In this document: piece by piece, positions 5,431-10,397 of the stretch
Position numbering within the stretch: position 1 is the first letter of the stretch
Layout of the letters: each line of letters begins with the position of its first letter
DNA from: Nocardioidaceae bacterium
GTDB lineage: Bacteria; Actinomycetota; Actinomycetes; Propionibacteriales; Nocardioidaceae
Assembly (NCBI GenBank): GCA_013696015.1
Contig: JACCZI010000153.1
Span: 1-10,397 of the forward strand
Reading direction: 5' to 3'
DNA: 10,397 nt
Notes under the pieces: model-generated
The model's input: the letters and a program-made list of their open reading frames with translations, nothing else
Databases searched by the model: none
Told to the model about the DNA's origin: nothing
Translations under genes and position numbers: made by a program

Positions 5431-8400
5431 GCGCCGAGGCTAGACACTGCGGCCATGGTCCGCCGAATCCGTTTGGCAGAGACCGGGTACGCGGTGCCGA
5501 GGGTCTGCGCGAACAGGCTGACCCGCAGCTCCTCGATCGACCAGCGGATGGCGCGTACGTCACGGTCGCTGCGGCGATGCTCGGGCAGCGCCTCGACGAG
5601 TCGGTCGTACGCGTCTTCCAGGTCGTGCACGACGTCGGTCGACGCCGCATCGCGTACGGGGTCGTCGCCCAGCCGGCCGAGCCGGTGCAGCACCGCCCGC
5701 AGGTAGCGGGACAGGTGGCGCAGCTGGTCGTGGCCGGTCTCGAGCACGAATCCGTCGTGCACCAGGCCGGCCAGCTGCGTGCGAAGATCGTCGAGCACAA
5801 GCTTTGGGCCGACCATCGCGTCGAGACGCTCGGCGACCCTTGCGGCCAGCTCGAGCACTTCAGACACGGACTGGACCACGCCGAGCGTCGTCTCGACCAC
5901 GTCGGCGCGGACCCGCTCGCGCAGCGCGGTGAACCCGGCAGCCGTCCATGCCTCACCCTGCTCCACGATCCCCGCATCGACAGCGGCCGCGGTGCAGTCG
6001 TCCAGCAGCGCCGGGACCGACGGGTATGGACTCGCCGCGAGGGCGAGCTTGGTGCGGTTGTCGAGCTGTCGCACGACAGCGGGCAGCGGGGACGGCACCG
6101 TGAGCAGCAGCAGTCGCCGGGTGCCGGCGCGCATGGCGGCGCCCTGAGCCGACTCGTCCTCGAACACTCGGACGCCGACGCTCGTGCCCTCGTCGGTGAG
6201 CGCCGGGTAACCCCGGACGCGGCTCCCGGGCTGCTCAACGACACGAGGCAGCGCGTCCAGCACCCACGACGTCATGCCGGTGCGTTCGATGCCGGCCGCC
6301 GCGTCGGTCAGTGCCTCGCGCACCCGGCCGCGCAACCGGCCGCGCAGCTCGGGCAGGTTTTTGCCGGCGGCGAGGATCTCGCCGCCGGCGACCACCCGGA
6401 ACGTCACCCGCAGGTGGGCCGGCAGCCGACCCAGGTCGAACGCGTCGGCCGGCACCACCACACCGGTCATGCGGCGCAGCTCGTCGGCGACGGAGTTGAC
6501 CAGCGGGCGGTCGCCGGGAGCGATGCGGGGGAGCAGGGCGCGAGCGTGGTCGGGTGCCGGCACGAGTTGCCGCCGCCACTCCTTCGGCAGCGACCTGATG
6601 AGGGCAGTCAGCATCTCCTCCCGGTTGCCCGGCACCTGCCACAAGAAGTCGTCGGCGTCGAGCCGGTTGAGCTGTTCCAGCGGCACATCGACGGTCACGC
6701 CGTCGTCCGGGGCACCCGGGTCGAAGGTGTAGTGGACGGGGAGTGTCACGTCATCGGAGTGCCATTCGAGCGGGTACTCCGCCGCATCCACCTCGTCGGC
6801 ACCGGCTCGTACGAGCAACGACGTCTCGAAGTCGAGCAGGTCCGGCCGCTGACGTCGGGTCTGCTTCCACCAGGAGTCGAAGTGGCGCGCGGACACAACA
6901 TCGCTGCCGATCCGCTCGATGTAGAAGGCGAAAAGCTCCTCGTCATCCACTCGAATGTCTCGGCGCCTGACCCGCTCCTCGAGCGACTCGACCTCGGCGA
7001 GCAGCGCCCGGTTGGCGGCAAAGAACTCGTGCCGCGTCTCCCAGTCGCCGTCGACCAGAGCGTGCCGGATGAACAGCTCGCGCGAGGTGGCCGGGTCGAT
7101 CCGCCCGTACGAGACCCGCCGGCCAGCCACGAGCGGGATACCGTACAGCGTCACCCGCTCGAGGGCGACGACCTCGCCGCGGCGCTTCTCCCAGTGCGGT
7201 TCGGCGTACGAGCGCTGCACCAGATGCCCGGCGGCCGACTCGATCCACGCGGGATCGGTTCGGGCTGCGTCGCGGGCCCACAGCCGGCTGGTCTCGACCA
7301 GCTCGGCGGCCATCACCCACTGCGGTGGCTTGCGCGCCAGCGCCGAGCCGGGCCAGACGGCGAACCGGGCGCCACGGGCGCCGAGGTAGTCACGCCCGTC
7401 GTCGTCGCGCAGCCCGACGTGGGACAGCAGTCCGGCCAGCAACGACCGGGACACCGCCTCCGGTGCGGCGACGGCATCGCCAAGCGCCATGCCGAGATCG
7501 GTTGCCGCAGAGCGCAGCTGCACATGGACGTCCTGCCACTCACGGACTCGCAGGTAGTGCAGGAACTCCTCTCGGCACATCCGGCGGAACTGGTTCGACG
7601 AGAGTTCCTTGCGCCGATCGCGCAGGTAGCGCCACAGGTTCAGGTACGCGGCGAAGTCGGAAGTGGCGTCGGCGAAACGGGCGTGCTTCACATCGGCCGC
7701 CTGCTGCTGATCGACAGGTCGCTCGCGGGGGTCTTGGATCGACAGCGCGGAGACGATGATGAGGACGTCGCGCAGGCACCCGTTGCGATCTGCCTCGATC
7801 ACCATCCGGGCCAGCCGGGGGTCCAGGGGGAGTTGGGCCAGCGTTCGGCCGACGGCGGTCAGCCGCTGCGTGCCGGTTGCATCAGTCTCGATGGCGCCCA
7901 GCTCGACGAGCAGGTCGATCCCGTCACGCACAGTGCGCCGGTCCGGTGGGTCGAGGAACGGGAACGCGGCGACGTCGCCGAGGTCGAGGGCCATCATCGC
8001 CAAGATGACCGAGGCGAGGCTGGTCCGCAGGATCTCCGGGTCGGTGAACGCCGGTCGGGACGCGAAGTCCTCCTCGCTGTACAACCGGATGCAGATGCCG
8101 TCGGCGGTCCGACCGCAGCGGCCCTTGCGCTGGTCGGCGGAGGCCTGCGAGATCGGCTCGATCGGCAGTCGCTGCACCTTGAGCCGCTTGCTGTAGCGCG
8201 AGATTCGCGCGGTGCCTGGGTCGACGACGTACCGGATGCCGGGGACGGTCAGCGACGTCTCGGCGACGTTGGTCGCCAGCACGATCCGCCGGCCGGTGTG
8301 TGGCTGGAAAACGCGGTGCTGCTCGGACGTGGAGAGCCGGCCGTAGAGAGGCAGGATCTCGGTGTCCCGTCGGCGTTGCTGCGCCAGCGCATCGGCGGTG

Positions 8401-9311
8401 TCGCGGATCTCGCGCTCTCCGGAGCAGAACACGAGGACGTCGCCGGGCTTCTCCGCGGCCAGCTCGTCGACCGCGTCACAGACGGCTTGCACCTGGTCGC
8501 GATCCGGCCGATCGGGATCGACGACTGGTCGGTACCGCGTCTCCACCGGGTACGTGCGCCCGGACACCTCGACCACCGGCGCACCACCGAAGTGGTCGGC
8601 GAAACGGTGCGGGTCGATGGTGGCTGAGGTGATGACGACCTTGAGGTCGGGTCGCTTGGGCAGCAACCGGTGCAGGTAGCCGAGGATGAAGTCGACGTTG
8701 AGGCTGCGCTCGTGCGCCTCGTCGATCACGATCGTGTCGTACGCGAGGAGCATCCGGTCGCGCTGCATCTCGTTGAGCAGGATGCCGTCGGTCATGACCT
8801 TGACCAGCGTGCGGTCGCTGACCTGGTCGGTGAACCGCACCTGGTAGCCAATCGCATCCCCGACGTCGCCGCCGAGCTCTGCGGCGATCCGCTCGGCGAC
8901 CGTACGAGCGGCCAGCCTGCGTGGTTGGGTGTGGCCGATCATTGCGCGGACACCGCGGCCGAGCTCGAGGCAGATCTTCGGGATCTGAGTGGTCTTGCCG
9001 GAACCGGTCTCCCCGGCGATCACGACCACCTGGTGATCCTGGATGGCCGCGGCGATGTCGTCACGCCGGGCGCTGACCGGCAGCTCCTCGGGGTAGCTGA
9101 GGTGGGGAAGTGCGGCGCGTCGGGACTCCACTGCCGACGCGGCGTGCGCGATGCCGGTCGCGATGTCGCCGAGCGCTTTGCGGCGACGCCCCTCGTCACG
9201 GAGCTTCGTAGCCCCGTCGAGTCGTCGGCCCAGCCATACCTCGTCCCGAAGCGACACGGTGGGCAGCCGGTCGCGCAAGTCAGCGGGTGTCAGCGGGAGT
9301 TGGTCAGGCAT
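5427..9311 (-). CDS. hrpA: ATP-dependent DEAH-box RNA helicase HrpA
   Basis: This 1294-residue protein has the full HrpA length and architecture: a short N-terminal extension, two RecA-like helicase domains, winged-helix/ratchet (HA2) and OB-fold regions, and a long DUF3418-type C-terminal domain. Helicase motifs are intact: GETGSGKT (100-107), TQPRR (128-132), DEAH (197-200), SAT (229-231), ATNVAETSLT (346-355) and QRKGRCGR (394-401). HrpA uses ATP to remodel RNA or RNA-protein complexes; in E. coli it has been linked to mRNA processing and to stalled or collided ribosomes. The start is placed at ATG 9309-9311, giving the typical N-terminus MPDQLPLTPADLRDRLPTVS. The frame stays open upstream to 9713, but that part is antisense to the acylphosphatase gene and lacks helicase similarity. 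No clear Shine-Dalgarno sequence precedes 9311; TACGCT about 10 nt upstream could be a -10 box giving a nearly leaderless transcript. Its stop overlaps the VOC gene start by 4 bp. Confidence 0.96.
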   Translation of the reverse strand: MPDQLPLTPADLRDRLPTVSLRDEVWLGRRLDGATKLRDEGRRRKALGDIATGIAHAASAVESRRAALPHLSYPEELPVSARRDDIAAAIQDHQVVVIAGETGSGKTTQIPKICLELGRGVRAMIGHTQPRRLAARTVAERIAAELGGDVGDAIGYQVRFTDQVSDRTLVKVMTDGILLNEMQRDRMLLAYDTIVIDEAHERSLNVDFILGYLHRLLPKRPDLKVVITSATIDPHRFADHFGGAPVVEVSGRTYPVETRYRPVVDPDRPDRDQVQAVCDAVDELAAEKPGDVLVFCSGEREIRDTADALAQQRRRDTEILPLYGRLSTSEQHRVFQPHTGRRIVLATNVAETSLTVPGIRYVVDPGTARISRYSKRLKVQRLPIEPISQASADQRKGRCGRTADGICIRLYSEEDFASRPAFTDPEILRTSLASVILAMMALDLGDVAAFPFLDPPDRRTVRDGIDLLVELGAIETDATGTQRLTAVGRTLAQLPLDPRLARMVIEADRNGCLRDVLIIVSALSIQDPRERPVDQQQAADVKHARFADATSDFAAYLNLWRYLRDRRKELSSNQFRRMCREEFLHYLRVREWQDVHVQLRSAATDLGMALGDAVAAPEAVSRSLLAGLLSHVGLRDDDGRDYLGARGARFAVWPGSALARKPPQWVMAAELVETSRLWARDAARTDPAWIESAAGHLVQRSYAEPHWEKRRGEVVALERVTLYGIPLVAGRRVSYGRIDPATSRELFIRHALVDGDWETRHEFFAANRALLAEVESLEERVRRRDIRVDDEELFAFYIERIGSDVVSARHFDSWWKQTRRQRPDLLDFETSLLVRAGADEVDAAEYPLEWHSDDVTLPVHYTFDPGAPDDGVTVDVPLEQLNRLDADDFLWQVPGNREEMLTALIRSLPKEWRRQLVPAPDHARALLPRIAPGDRPLVNSVADELRRMTGVVVPADAFDLGRLPAHLRVTFRVVAGGEILAAGKNLPELRGRLRGRVREALTDAAAGIERTGMTSWVLDALPRVVEQPGSRVRGYPALTDEGTSVGVRVFEDESAQGAAMRAGTRRLLLLTVPSPLPAVVRQLDNRTKLALAASPYPSVPALLDDCTAAAVDAGIVEQGEAWTAAGFTALRERVRADVVETTLGVVQSVSEVLELAARVAERLDAMVGPKLVLDDLRTQLAGLVHDGFVLETGHDQLRHLSRYLRAVLHRLGRLGDDPVRDAASTDVVHDLEDAYDRLVEALPEHRRSDRDVRAIRWSIEELRVSLFAQTLGTAYPVSAKRIRRTMAAVSSLGA

Positions 9312-9372
9312 CGCGCCGGCCAGCGTAGGCGACGAGGGATGGTGCCTCCCTGCTGCTATCGCGGCACCTTTG

Positions 9373-9378
9373 TAGCAT
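9373..9378 (+). promoter_or_regulatory. Possible -10 box for the acylphosphatase gene
   Basis: TAGCAT fits the TANNNT actinobacterial -10 pattern and lies 32 bp before the acylphosphatase ATG, in the 99-bp gap divergent from hrpA. The region around 9350-9356 offers only a poor -35. This is a weak call based on position and hexamer alone. Confidence 0.3.
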
Positions 9379-9410
9379 CGCTGGTCGAGTGCGAGCCGGA
9401 GGTGATGAGC

Positions 9411-9686
9411 ATGGCGCAGGTACGCCGACGGATCGTGGTGCATGGGCAGGTGCAGGGAGTGTTCTTCCGCGACGGCTCCCAGCGCGAGGCGGAGCGACGC
9501 GGACTCACCGGATGGGTCCGCAACCGCGCCGACGGCACCGTCGAGGTCGCCGTCCAGGGCAACGCCGACGCGGTGGACGCCTTTGCACGCTGGGCCGAGC
9601 GGGGACCGTCGGCCGCCGACGTCAACGCGGTCGACGTCGAGGACGAGGCGCCCATCGAGGGTGAAGCGACGTTCGAGGTGCGCTGA
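9411..9686 (+). CDS. acyP: Acylphosphatase
   Basis: This 91-residue cytosolic enzyme is of normal acylphosphatase length. It hydrolyses carboxyl-phosphate bonds such as acetyl phosphate and carbamoyl phosphate. The signature VHGQVQGVFFRDG (residues 10-22) supplies the phosphate-binding loop and catalytic Arg20. GLTGWVRNRADGTVEVAVQG (31-50) supplies the catalytic Asn38 and the second family signature. Compared with the common GVGFR the loop reads GVFFR, and the residues after it (DGSQREAERRG) resemble other actinobacterial members. The start ATG 9411 has GGAGG at 9398-9402 with 8-nt spacing; ATG 9405 would be only 2 nt from it. The frame is open far upstream, but that part is antisense to hrpA. 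It is divergent from hrpA (99-bp gap), and its stop is 4 bp from the end of the convergent GPP34 gene, so the two transcripts must overlap. Confidence 0.94.
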   Translation: MAQVRRRIVVHGQVQGVFFRDGSQREAERRGLTGWVRNRADGTVEVAVQGNADAVDAFARWAERGPSAADVNAVDVEDEAPIEGEATFEVR

Positions 9687-9690
9687 TCGA

Positions 9691-10377
9691 CTAGTTGCCG
9701 GCGGTGCTGGCAACTGTCACCGCCACCACGGCTGCAGTGACCTCGGCGTTGACCGCTTCGACGGCCTTGCGAACCGCCTCGGACGCCCACTGCCCTTCGG
9801 CGATCGCCTTGGCGCGATTGTTGAGCTCGCGCTTGTCGAGGCCCGCATCTCGCGGATCGATGACCGTGGACACAGCGTCGATCGCCGACAACAGCGAGAT
9901 GAGCGCTCCGGTTCGTTCGTCGGCGCTGACGCCGTGCACCAGCTGGTCGCGCAACTGCGTACGGATCCGGCGCTCGTGCTCGCTGTCGGCGACGGGCCAG
10001 CGGGTGCGCGGGAAGAGTCCCAGCACCTTGTCGCGTTCGGCCTGCACGATGCCACGCCCAGCCAACTGCTCGTACAGCTGAGCACGCAGCCCCTTGGTCA
10101 GAGCCGGCACGACGTCCTTGGGCTTCCGTCCGGCCTTGCGTTCGACGCGGCGCAGGCCCTCGTCGAGCACCCCGTCGCCCGTGGCGCCGGAATTTCGGAT
10201 GACCACCCGGCCCGGCTTCAACGAATCCTGCGCTCCGGCGAGGTCGACTGCGCCGGAAAGCGTGAGCTCCAGTAGCACGGCGCCGGCCAGCGCGTGGTCG
10301 AGCTTGGTGCCGTCGACCTGCGCCTTGCCGCTGTCGTCGCCGGTGAGCAGCAGCAGGAGGTCCTCCGCGATCAACAT
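9691..10377 (-). CDS. GPP34 family protein (GOLPH3/VPS74 domain)
   Basis: This 228-residue protein has the GPP34/GOLPH3 fold, named from the eukaryotic Golgi phosphoprotein that binds phosphatidylinositol 4-phosphate. Family features are the N-terminal MLIAEDLLLLLTGDDSGK (1-18), the helix LDHALAGAVLLELTLSGAVDL (starting at residue 26) and a helical C-terminal half containing the DPRDAGLDKRELNNRAKAI region. Bacterial homologues are frequent in actinomycetes and have no established function; a membrane-surface role is only an analogy. There is no signal peptide or transmembrane helix, and the leading leucines belong to the domain's first helix. The ATG at 10375-10377 is preceded by no Shine-Dalgarno sequence but by TATCGT ending 6 nt upstream, suggesting leaderless translation. 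It is convergent with acyP, with a 4-bp gap. Confidence 0.9.
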   Translation of the reverse strand: MLIAEDLLLLLTGDDSGKAQVDGTKLDHALAGAVLLELTLSGAVDLAGAQDSLKPGRVVIRNSGATGDGVLDEGLRRVERKAGRKPKDVVPALTKGLRAQLYEQLAGRGIVQAERDKVLGLFPRTRWPVADSEHERRIRTQLRDQLVHGVSADERTGALISLLSAIDAVSTVIDPRDAGLDKRELNNRAKAIAEGQWASEAVRKAVEAVNAEVTAAVVAVTVASTAGN

Positions 10378-10383
10378 GGCTCG

Positions 10384-10389
10384 ACGATA
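10384..10389 (-). promoter_or_regulatory. Candidate -10 box of a leaderless GPP34 transcript
   Basis: On the minus strand TATCGT (TANNNT pattern) is separated by 6 nt from the ATG of the GPP34 gene. This is the spacing expected when transcription starts at the A of the start codon, and no Shine-Dalgarno sequence is present. The -35 region lies beyond the window edge. Confidence 0.45.
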
Positions 10390-10397
10390 GTCGCGAC

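Noticed and set aside
4276..5706. 476-codon plus-strand open frame opposite DUF2252, VOC and the end of hrpA
   Set aside because: It spans three real genes on the other strand and has low-complexity Val/Leu/Arg composition without family motifs.
5577..8627. Very long plus-strand open frame (1016 codons) opposite hrpA
   Set aside because: It lies wholly antisense to an intact, motif-complete helicase gene. Its product is rich in Arg, Gly, His and Val with no recognisable domain, as expected from a high-GC mirror frame.
8670..9410. Upstream extension of the acylphosphatase frame
   Set aside because: It is antisense to hrpA and far exceeds acylphosphatase length; GGAGG at 9398-9402 marks the start at 9411.
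9312..9713. N-terminal extension of hrpA on the minus strand
   Set aside because: It would be antisense to the whole acylphosphatase gene and lacks helicase-family similarity; MPDQLPLTPADLR at 9311 is the normal HrpA start.
1..10397. CRISPR, defence or toxin-antitoxin system, prophage or insertion sequence
   Set aside because: No regularly spaced repeats, nuclease or effector genes, transposase or integrase motifs, or attachment-site duplications were seen.

Overview
The window comes from a high-GC actinobacterium. The coding regions are strongly G/C-biased at third codon positions, several starts are GTG, and the proteins match families that are common in actinomycetes: a DUF2252 kinase-like protein, a GPP34 (GOLPH3-domain) protein, an actinobacterial-type VOC protein and a full-length HrpA helicase. 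I cannot name the genus from sequence alone.

Left part (1-3663) is a loosely packed accessory area. Two minus-strand genes probably share a transcript: a DHFR/RibD-like reductase (506-1090), then a zinc-dependent alcohol dehydrogenase that runs off the window edge and carries an apparent one-base frameshift near position 65. A divergent aldo/keto reductase (1198-2025) faces them. The 107-bp gap between the divergent starts holds a striking 54-bp dyad, with 14-bp perfect outer arms and 6-bp inner arms around one centre, which is a good operator candidate. A 477-bp non-coding stretch with short direct and inverted repeats follows. Next is a secreted DUF1996 protein (2503-3414), then a hairpin and the stranded 3' end of a DinB-family gene (3521-3652).

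Right part (3664-10397) is compact. On the minus strand hrpA (5427-9311), a VOC-family protein (5035-5430) and a DUF2252 protein (3664-5016) form a likely operon, read in that order. hrpA and the VOC gene overlap by 4 bp (ATGA), and the VOC and DUF2252 genes are 18 bp apart with a good ribosome binding site. An acylphosphatase gene (9411-9686) is divergent from hrpA. It ends 4 bp from the end of a convergent GPP34-family gene (9691-10377), which looks leaderless.

Functionally this is a mix of small redox enzymes (ADH, DHFR-like, AKR), an RNA helicase and several proteins of unknown role. I did not find a defence system, CRISPR array, tRNA, rRNA or intact mobile element. The most useful leads are the 54-bp dyad, the two broken genes, the repeat-bearing leader before the DUF1996 gene and the hrpA-VOC-DUF2252 coupling.
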